Shown one piece after another: positions 5,197 to 11,159 of a stretch of 11,159 nucleotides of DNA. Numbering within the stretch: the first letter of the stretch is position 1; every line of letters begins with the position of its first letter. The stretch lies in NCBI GenBank assembly GCA_903929925.1, contig CAIYWO010000458.1:1-11159 (forward strand). Direction: 5' to 3'. The notes under the pieces were generated by a model. It was not told the DNA's origin. It saw nothing but the letters and a program-made list of their open reading frames with translations, and searched no databases. A program made the position numbers and the translations under genes. The stretch is from an uncultured beta proteobacterium (GTDB lineage: Bacteria > Pseudomonadota > Gammaproteobacteria > Burkholderiales > Burkholderiaceae_B).

Positions 5197-7644
5197 TTAG
5201 TGTTTGATCACCGGATCCGTCGCAGTGCCTGTGGGCTTAGCCACAACATCCTGCGCAACCGGCGCTTCCTCGGGCAAGGGTTTGGTTGGGCTCGACAAAG
5301 CAACTTCCAGCACTTTATCAATCCAACGAACAGGCACGATCTCCAGATGGTTCTTAACGTTATCAGGAATCTCAGCGAGATCCTTAACGTTCTCTTCCGG
5401 AATCAATACCGTCTTGATGCCGCCACGATGCGCGGCCAACAGTTTCTCTTTGAGGCCACCAATCGCTAACACTTCACCGCGAAGCGTGATTTCGCCGGTC
5501 ATCGCAACATCGGCACGCACAGGAATATGCGTGAGCGCAGAAACGATTGCCGTCGTAATCGCAATACCAGCAGACGGACCGTCTTTCGGTGTCGCACCCT
5601 CTGGGAAGTGGACGTGAATATCACGTTTCTCAAATATCGAATCTGTGATGCCGAGACGTGCTGCACGCGCACGCACAACACTTCGTGCTGCCTCGACCGA
5701 CTCCTTCATCACATCGCCAATTGAGCCAGTACGCTGGATCACACCCTTACCAGGCATGTCGGCAACTTCAATCGTCAACAGGTCGCCACCGACTTCTGTC
5801 CAGGCCAAACCTGTCACCTGACCGATCTGATTTTCCTTTTCGGCCATACCAAAGTTGTAGCGACGCACGCCGAGGTAGTCACTCAAGTTCTCGGACGTGA
5901 CGACCACTTGTGGAATCACGGCATTAGACTTGGCAGCCTTGTTTGCCTCGGATTCTGCCAACAGTTTCTTCACAACCTTTCGACAGATTTTTCCGACATC
6001 ACGCTCAAGCGAACGCACACCAGCCTCGCGTGTGTAATAGCGCACAATGTCACGCATCGCTGATTCGTCGACCTTCAACTCTTCAGGCTTAACGCCATTG
6101 TTCTTCATGACCTTGGGCAACAAGTGCTCTTTCGCGATGTGAATCTTTTCATCCTCGGTGTAACCCGAAAGACGAATCACTTCCATACGGTCAAGCAACG
6201 CAGCCGGGATGTTCAAGGTGTTACTTGTCGCCACGAACATGACATCCGACAAATCAAAATCAACTTCTACGTAATGATCTTGAAAGGTGTGATTCTGTTC
6301 CGGATCCAGTACCTCTAGCAAGGCCGACGCAGGATCTCCACGGAAATCCATACCAAGCTTATCGATCTCATCAAGAAGGAACAAGGGATTGCGCACAGCA
6401 ACCTTGGACATGTTCTGCAAAATCTTACCGGGCATTGATCCGATGTACGTACGACGGTGACCACGGATCTCAGCCTCGTCACGCACACCGCCCAAAGCCA
6501 TACGAATGAACTTGCGATTCGTTGCCTTAGCAATTGACTGGCCGAGCGAAGTCTTACCCACGCCTGGAGGGCCTACCAAACAGAGGATAGGTGCCTTCAC
6601 CTTATCCACCCGTTGCTGCACCGCTAGATATTCAAGGATGCGCTCTTTAACTTTATCCAAGCCATAGTGATCGGCATCCAACACGCTTTCAGCGTTGGGA
6701 ATGGAGTTATTGACTTTGCTCTTTTTGCGCCAGGGCAAACCGATCACGGTGTCGATGTAATTACGCACCACAGTCGCTTCAGCCGACATGGGGGACATGA
6801 GCTTCAGTTTCTTGAGCTCACCATCCACCTTCTTGCGAGCATCTTTAGGCAAATGCGCTGCTTGAATTTTCTTTTCAAGCTCTTCGATATCTGCGCCCTC
6901 TTCGCCCTCACCTAACTCCTTCTGAATCGCCTTGACCTGCTCGTTCAGATAGTAGTCACGCTGGCTTTTTTCCATCTGTTTTTTGACACGCCCGCGGATA
7001 CGCTTCTCGACCTGCAAGATATCAATTTCGGTCTCGAGCTGGCTCAGCAACGCTTCGAGACGCTCGGAGGTCGAGATGATCTCGAGCATTTTTTGTTTTT
7101 GCTCAAGCTTAAGCGGCAAGTGCGCGGCGATCGTATCGGCCAAACGCCCGGCATCGTCGATGCCGGCGAGTGAGGTCAGAATTTCTGGAGGAATTTTCTT
7201 GTTCAGTTTGACGTACTGCTCAAACTGACTAACGATCGCGCGGCGCAACGCTTCGATTTCAGCGCCCATCGTCACATCAGGTGTAATCGGCACTAACTCA
7301 GACGTAAAGTGTGTCTCTACATCTTGTATCTCGGTGACCCGGGCACGCTGCGCGCCCTCGACCAATACCTTGACCGTCCCGTCAGGCAATTTGAGCATTT
7401 GCAAGATGGTTGCCACACAGCCGATCTCGTAAACATCTTCCGGTGTGGGGTCATCTTTCCCGGCAGACTTCTGGGCAGCAAGCATGATGCTCTTGCCGGC
7501 TTCCATCGCGGCCTCGAGCGCACGAATCGAGCGCGGACGACCCACGAACAGTGGGATCACCATATGGGGGAACACCACCACATCGCGCAAAGGCAATAGA
7601 GGCAAACTAATTGCTTCAGCAGGCAGGATCTGATTTCCAGACAT
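5197..7644 (-). CDS. lon: ATP-dependent Lon protease
   Basis: Lon is a cytoplasmic hexameric AAA+ serine protease that degrades misfolded proteins and regulators. The 815-residue protein shows the LonA order: an N-terminal substrate-binding domain (LPLLPLRDVVVFPHMVIPLFV, about 14-34, onward), a coiled-coil region (about 190-285), Walker A GPPGVGKT (358-365), Walker B LFLLDEIDK (421-429), and a C-terminal protease domain. That domain carries catalytic Ser691 in PKDGPSAG and Lys734 in GGLKEKLLAAHR, the same 43-residue spacing as E. coli Ser679/Lys722. It is about 30 residues longer than E. coli Lon (784) because of a Pro/Ala/Val-rich tail (785-815). The start has an AGGA seven bases upstream. 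The gene follows clpX across 179 bp holding a hairpin and a dedicated promoter, and hslR abuts its stop codon. Confidence 0.99.
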   Translation of the reverse strand: MSGNQILPAEAISLPLLPLRDVVVFPHMVIPLFVGRPRSIRALEAAMEAGKSIMLAAQKSAGKDDPTPEDVYEIGCVATILQMLKLPDGTVKVLVEGAQRARVTEIQDVETHFTSELVPITPDVTMGAEIEALRRAIVSQFEQYVKLNKKIPPEILTSLAGIDDAGRLADTIAAHLPLKLEQKQKMLEIISTSERLEALLSQLETEIDILQVEKRIRGRVKKQMEKSQRDYYLNEQVKAIQKELGEGEEGADIEELEKKIQAAHLPKDARKKVDGELKKLKLMSPMSAEATVVRNYIDTVIGLPWRKKSKVNNSIPNAESVLDADHYGLDKVKERILEYLAVQQRVDKVKAPILCLVGPPGVGKTSLGQSIAKATNRKFIRMALGGVRDEAEIRGHRRTYIGSMPGKILQNMSKVAVRNPLFLLDEIDKLGMDFRGDPASALLEVLDPEQNHTFQDHYVEVDFDLSDVMFVATSNTLNIPAALLDRMEVIRLSGYTEDEKIHIAKEHLLPKVMKNNGVKPEELKVDESAMRDIVRYYTREAGVRSLERDVGKICRKVVKKLLAESEANKAAKSNAVIPQVVVTSENLSDYLGVRRYNFGMAEKENQIGQVTGLAWTEVGGDLLTIEVADMPGKGVIQRTGSIGDVMKESVEAARSVVRARAARLGITDSIFEKRDIHVHFPEGATPKDGPSAGIAITTAIVSALTHIPVRADVAMTGEITLRGEVLAIGGLKEKLLAAHRGGIKTVLIPEENVKDLAEIPDNVKNHLEIVPVRWIDKVLEVALSSPTKPLPEEAPVAQDVVAKPTGTATDPVIKH

Positions 7645-7651
7645 AGCGACA

Positions 7652-7655
7652 TCCT
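7652..7655 (-). promoter_or_regulatory. Ribosome binding site of lon
   Basis: AGGA on the minus strand lies seven bases before the lon ATG. It is the clearest Shine-Dalgarno in the window and fixes the lon start at 7644. Confidence 0.75.
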
Positions 7656-7720
7656 AAGAAAAACTCGATAAACCCGAACTGATTCATCGACACTTCAATC
7701 GCAATTCTGCGAATAGACTT

Positions 7721-7749
7721 GTTATATGGACAATAGCCGAAATTTCAAG
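7721..7749 (-). promoter_or_regulatory. Composite lon promoter: sigma32-like and sigma70 elements sharing a -35
   Basis: The minus strand reads CTTGAAA (7749-7743), an exact sigma32 -35 box, then 11 bp and GTCCATAT (7731-7724), six of eight to the sigma32 -10 CCCCATNT. The same TTGAAA (five of six to TTGACA) is followed after 16 bp by TATAAC (7726-7721, five of six to TATAAT), a good sigma70 promoter. Transcription would begin near 7714, giving a leader of about 70 nt. lon is a known sigma32 regulon member in E. coli, which supports the heat-shock reading, although the 11-bp spacer is slightly short. Confidence 0.6.
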
Positions 7750-7756
7750 ATTCGGC
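7736..7756. repeat. Inverted repeat around the lon -35 box
   Basis: GCCGAA (7736-7741) and TTCGGC (7751-7756) form 6-bp perfect arms separated by nine bases. The -35 element lies in the loop region. The position upstream of the predicted transcription start argues for an operator in DNA rather than an RNA hairpin. No known regulator is recognised. Confidence 0.5.
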
Positions 7757-7772
7757 CTCCAGAATGAACGAA

Positions 7773-7790
7773 AGCCCCTAAAAAGGGGCT
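7773..7790 (-). terminator. Probable intrinsic terminator between clpX and lon
   Basis: AGCCCC (7773-7778) pairs with GGGGCT (7785-7790) around a six-base A/T loop, a compact GC-rich stem 34 bp after the clpX stop. Read in the minus direction it is followed by TTTCGTT, a poor U tract, so termination is likely partial and some tig-clpP-clpX transcripts may read into lon. Confidence 0.65.
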
Positions 7791-7823
7791 GAAAACCAGA
7801 GTGACTATAAGGTCTAGTTTTGT

Positions 7824-9122
7824 TCAGGCTGCAGCGTCTCGGACATTGCCAGTTTTTGGAGCGGCTTGTTGATCGGTTTCATCCGCGTAGACCAACAAGG
7901 GTTTGCCCTGCCCGTCTATTGCAGCTTCATCGAGAACGACACGCTTGATGTTGCCTTGTGTTGGCAGTTCGTACATGGTGTCCAACAAGGCAGATTCAAG
8001 GATCGAGCGCAAACCGCGCGCACCGGTCTTACGCTTAATCGCTTTACGGGCAATCGCATGCAAGGCACCTGGTCGGATTTCAAGCTCGGCACCTTCCATA
8101 GCGAACAGTTTTTGAAACTGCTTAACCACAGCATTCTTTGGTTCGGTCAAAATTTGAATCAACGTCTCTTCATCGAGCTCTTGCAAGGTTGCCACAACTG
8201 GCAAGCGACCGACAAGTTCAGGAATCAGACCGAACTTCACTAAATCTTCTGGCTCAACATCCAGGAATGTATCGCCGGCTGACTGTTCGATCTTGGAGTC
8301 GATCGAGGCACCAAAACCGATACCTGAACGCTCAGTGCGATTACGGATGACTTTCTCAAGTCCATCAAACGCGCCACCCACGATAAAGAGGATGTTCGTC
8401 GTATCGACCTGGACAAAATCTTGATTCGGGTGCTTACGACCCCCTTGCGGTGGCACTGAGGCAACCGTACCTTCGATCAATTTCAGCAGTGCCTGCTGCA
8501 CACCCTCACCCGACACGTCACGGGTAATGGATGGATTGTCTGCTTTGCGTGAAATCTTATCGATCTCGTCGATGTAGACAATCGCGCGTTGGGCTTTTTC
8601 TACTTCGTAATTGCAATTTTGAAGTAGTTTTTGAATGATGTTCTCAACGTCCTCACCGACATAGCCCGCCTCTGTCAGGGTGGTGGCATCTGCCATGACA
8701 AAAGGTACATTGAGCTGTCTTGCGAGGGTCTGCGCAAGCAGTGTCTTGCCTGAACCAGTAGGTCCGATCAACAGGATGTTACTTTTTGAAAGCTCAACGT
8801 CGTCGCCCTTCACTTCCCCATGGCGTAACCGCTTGTAGTGGTTATAGACCGCAACCGCAAGGACGCGCTTAGGCGTTGTCTGCCCGATGACATACTGGTC
8901 AAGAAAAGCTTTGATTTCAGCTGGCGTTGGCAGGTCTGTACGGATCGACTCGCGCGCCTGAGCCTGGGCTTCTTCACGAATGATGTCGTTGCACAGGTCA
9001 ATACACTCATCACACACGAATACGGACGGGCCGGCGATCAGCTTACGGACTTCGTGTTGGCTCTTGTTACAAAATGAGCAGTACAAAGTCTTTGTCGGGG
9101 CTGATCCTTTCTTATCTGTCAT
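7824..9122 (-). CDS. clpX: ATP-dependent protease ATPase subunit ClpX
   Basis: ClpX is the hexameric AAA+ unfoldase that selects substrates and feeds them to ClpP. At 432 residues it is near the family norm (E. coli 424). The N-terminal zinc-binding domain has Cys15, Cys18, Cys37 and Cys40. The AAA+ core shows Walker A GPTGSGKT (120-127), the pore-1 loop GYVGED (153-158), Walker B IVYIDEIDK (181-189), the RKH pore loop (229-231), the IGF tripeptide that docks into ClpP (268-270) and sensor-2 GARG (367-370). All key residues are intact, so it should be active. The start follows GGAT at suitable spacing. The gene sits 35 bp downstream of clpP on the same strand, the usual tig-clpP-clpX arrangement, and a hairpin closes the unit before lon. 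Confidence 0.99.
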   Translation of the reverse strand: MTDKKGSAPTKTLYCSFCNKSQHEVRKLIAGPSVFVCDECIDLCNDIIREEAQAQARESIRTDLPTPAEIKAFLDQYVIGQTTPKRVLAVAVYNHYKRLRHGEVKGDDVELSKSNILLIGPTGSGKTLLAQTLARQLNVPFVMADATTLTEAGYVGEDVENIIQKLLQNCNYEVEKAQRAIVYIDEIDKISRKADNPSITRDVSGEGVQQALLKLIEGTVASVPPQGGRKHPNQDFVQVDTTNILFIVGGAFDGLEKVIRNRTERSGIGFGASIDSKIEQSAGDTFLDVEPEDLVKFGLIPELVGRLPVVATLQELDEETLIQILTEPKNAVVKQFQKLFAMEGAELEIRPGALHAIARKAIKRKTGARGLRSILESALLDTMYELPTQGNIKRVVLDEAAIDGQGKPLLVYADETDQQAAPKTGNVRDAAA

Positions 9123-9157
9123 AGCGATCCATTACAGGTTTAGTCCGTGCGCGATCT

Positions 9158-9814
9158 TTATACTGGATCTGCGCGCGAAGTCAGGACCTTGTCAATTAGT
9201 CCATACGTTACTGCATCTGCGGCCGACATGAAATTATCGCGTTCAGTATCGATTCCGATGCGCTCAACAGACTGGCCCGTGTTTTCGGCAAGCATCTGAT
9301 TCAGACGCTCACGCAGATCAAGGATCTCACGCGCCTGAATTTGAATATCCGAGGCTTGGCCTTGTGCGCCACCCGATGGCTGGTGGATCATGATGCGCGA
9401 ATTAGGCAAGGAGAAACGTTTGCCCTTCGTGCCAGCGGCAAGAAGGAATGCACCCATACTCGCTGCAAGACCCGTGCAAAGCGTCGAGACCTCAGGCTTG
9501 ATAAAGCGCATCGTGTCGTAAATCGCCATGCCGGCGTAAACCGACCCGCCAGGTGAGTTGATATAGAGCGCAACGTCTTTGTCGGGGTTCTCGGACTCAA
9601 GAAACAACAATTGAGCCACAACCAAGTTTGCCGACTGGTCGTTGACCGGGCCAACTAAAAAAATCACACGCTCTTTAAGCAGGCGGGAGTAAATGTCAAA
9701 GGCGCGCTCTCCGCGCCCCGACTGCTCAATCACCATTGGAATGTATCCAAGTCCGGTTGGTGTCACAGAGGACCCACCGTGCATGGATGCATAGAAGTCG
9801 GTAAAACGTTCCAT
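9158..9814 (-). CDS. clpP: ATP-dependent Clp protease proteolytic subunit ClpP
   Basis: ClpP forms the tetradecameric serine-protease chamber that partners ClpX (and ClpA). The 218-residue precursor carries the complete triad: Ser119 in GLAASMGAF, His144 in IMIHQPSGG and Asp193 in ERDNFMSAADA, with the same spacing as mature E. coli Ser97/His122/Asp171. A short N-terminal propeptide before the MHGGSSVTPTGLGYIPMVIEQ region is expected to be removed, as in other proteobacteria. The ATG at 9814-9812 directly follows the tig TAA with no spacer, which implies reinitiation after trigger-factor translation. The nearest Shine-Dalgarno-like GGGA lies within the tig 3' end about 12 bases upstream. An in-frame ATG at codon 11 exists but would lose conserved MERFTDFYA residues. 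Confidence 0.99.
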   Translation of the reverse strand: MERFTDFYASMHGGSSVTPTGLGYIPMVIEQSGRGERAFDIYSRLLKERVIFLVGPVNDQSANLVVAQLLFLESENPDKDVALYINSPGGSVYAGMAIYDTMRFIKPEVSTLCTGLAASMGAFLLAAGTKGKRFSLPNSRIMIHQPSGGAQGQASDIQIQAREILDLRERLNQMLAENTGQSVERIGIDTERDNFMSAADAVTYGLIDKVLTSRADPV

Positions 9815-11125
9815 TTAGGCCGTTCCCATGATTTGATCAAAAGGTACTTGCTCGTCTTCAACCTGCGCTTTTGCCAAGGCGTGCTGCACGACATTATCTT
9901 CTAGCACAATGCCTTCAACTTCGGCGCGGCGAGCACGATCTGACAGATAGTAGCTGACGACTTCAGCGGGCTTTTCATAGTTGCCGGCAAACTCTTCGAT
10001 GCGGGCACGAACCTGCTCTGGCTTGGCTTGCAATTGCGCTTGCTGAACAAGCTCCGACACCAGAAGCCCCAAACGCACACGACGCTCCGCCTCAGCAGTA
10101 AATGCATCAGCAGGGATCGGCATTTTGTCGGCATTTGGGACGCCGCGCTGGGTCAGCTCAGCGCGTGCGGCTTGCACGCGAGACTGACATTCGCTGTCGA
10201 CCAAGGCTTTAGGAACATCGAAACTCACAGCGCCGATGAGTGCATCCATCACGCTCGTTTTTGTGCGAGCCAAGGTGCGCGCTTTGACTTCGCGTTCAAT
10301 GTTGCCACGGATATCGGCGAGCAATTTCTCGACATCACCCTCTGGCTGACCGAGTGATTTTGCAAACTCTGCGTCAATCACGGGCAGAACTGGCTCGGCG
10401 ACTTCTTTGACGTTGATCGTGAACTCGGCAGTCTTGCCTGCTACGTCTTTGCCACCGTAATCGGCTGGGAATGCCAAGGGGAATACTTTCGATTCGCCGG
10501 CTTTCATGCCGCGCGCAGCTGCTTCAAACTCAGGCAACATACGTCCCTGACCCAAAACGAAAGGAAAAGCGTCAGCCTTGCCACCTTCGAAGGGTACGCC
10601 ATCAATCGTACCTGCAAAGTCCAGCGTCACGCGGTCATCGTCCTGTGCAGCACGGCCATCGCGGGCGGCGTACTCAGCACGCTGTTTGCGCAAGATATCG
10701 ACGGTGCGTTGCACTTCTGCTTCGCCAACCGTTGTAACGGCGCGCTTGATCTTCAAACCAGACAGATCTGGCACTGTTACGGCAGGATAAACCTCAAACG
10801 TCGCGAAGAATGCCAAGGTGCCTTCTGGCGTACCTTCAGTCTTTGGCTCGAGCTTCGGTGCACCCGCTATGCGCAGACCCGCTGCTTCGATTGCTTTTTC
10901 AAACGCCTGACCAACTTTATCGTTAATCGCGTCGTAGCGAATGCCAGGGGCGTGCGTACGCTCCAACATTGCCATCGGCACTTTGCCGGGGCGAAAACCA
11001 GGTGCCTTCGCGGTGCGCGCGGCGCGCTTGAGTTCAGCTTGAACAGCTGTTTCAACGTCGGCCAACAAGACCGAAAGTTCTAGGCGGCGCTCGAGGCCGG
11101 AGAGGGTTTCAACCACAGGTTGCAT
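9815..11125 (-). CDS. tig: Trigger factor, ribosome-bound chaperone and peptidyl-prolyl isomerase
   Basis: Trigger factor docks beside the ribosomal exit tunnel and shields nascent chains. The 436-residue protein has the three family domains. They are a ribosome-binding N-domain (1-115) with the signature GFRPGKVP (43-50), an FKBP-type isomerase domain (about 155-245, with DRVTLDFAGTIDGVPFEGG and FPLAFPADYGG), and an all-helical C-terminal chaperone domain (about 115-150 plus 250-436). The length matches E. coli (432). The ATG at 11125-11123 gives the expected MQPVVETLSGLERRLEL N-terminus; upstream only a weak GGTAG is seen. The promoter of the tig-clpP-clpX unit must lie mostly outside the window, because only 34 bases precede the start here. 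Confidence 0.98.
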   Translation of the reverse strand: MQPVVETLSGLERRLELSVLLADVETAVQAELKRAARTAKAPGFRPGKVPMAMLERTHAPGIRYDAINDKVGQAFEKAIEAAGLRIAGAPKLEPKTEGTPEGTLAFFATFEVYPAVTVPDLSGLKIKRAVTTVGEAEVQRTVDILRKQRAEYAARDGRAAQDDDRVTLDFAGTIDGVPFEGGKADAFPFVLGQGRMLPEFEAAARGMKAGESKVFPLAFPADYGGKDVAGKTAEFTINVKEVAEPVLPVIDAEFAKSLGQPEGDVEKLLADIRGNIEREVKARTLARTKTSVMDALIGAVSFDVPKALVDSECQSRVQAARAELTQRGVPNADKMPIPADAFTAEAERRVRLGLLVSELVQQAQLQAKPEQVRARIEEFAGNYEKPAEVVSYYLSDRARRAEVEGIVLEDNVVQHALAKAQVEDEQVPFDQIMGTA

Positions 11126-11159
11126 GAAAATCTACCAAACAAAGAGGACGGATAGCGCA

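Noticed and set aside
5089..5617. Plus-strand open frames opposite the lon and hslR ends
   Set aside because: They mirror the codon pattern of real genes on the minus strand and show no family motif.
10028..10357. Plus-strand open frame of 109 codons opposite tig
   Set aside because: It lies fully inside a conserved gene on the other strand and has no domain signature.

Overview
The window is core chromosome of a betaproteobacterium. Six near full-length housekeeping genes, the tig-clpP-clpX-lon order and close ClpP similarity to Bordetella-type sequences as I remember them suggest Burkholderiales, probably Alcaligenaceae-like. Base composition is mid-range by eye, below the very high GC of Bordetella itself. 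I see no mobile element, CRISPR array, tRNA, rRNA or phage gene.

Left part (1-2555, minus strand): the first 44 codons of a low-molecular-weight protein tyrosine phosphatase, an AT-rich 219-bp gap with two perfect palindromes, then uvrB with an unusually long N-terminal leader. Middle (2556-4789, plus strand): an aspartate/aromatic aminotransferase (tyrB-like) divergent from uvrB and closed by a strong rho-independent terminator, then lexA. The tyrB-lexA gap holds three exact CTGT-N8-ACAG LexA-box matches. One overlaps the tyrB terminator and the other two sit tightly in tandem before lexA. The uvrB promoter region has none.

Right part (4807-11125, minus strand, transcribed right to left): tig, clpP, clpX, lon and hslR. 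These are the ribosome-bound chaperone, the ClpXP protease, the Lon protease and the ribosome-recycling heat-shock protein Hsp15, a protein quality-control block. tig/clpP and lon/hslR each abut with zero spacing (TAA directly followed by ATG or GTG). A hairpin separates clpX from lon. Lon has its own promoter region where a good sigma70 promoter and a sigma32-like promoter share one -35 element inside an inverted repeat.

Functionally, the window joins DNA-damage control (UvrB, LexA) to ATP-dependent proteolysis. The predicted N-terminal fragment of self-cleaved LexA ends in Val-Ala-Ala, the kind of tail ClpXP recognises, and clpX and lon lie next door. I found no clearly novel system. The best leads are regulatory: the three-box lexA region, the composite lon promoter, and the lon-hslR coupling.
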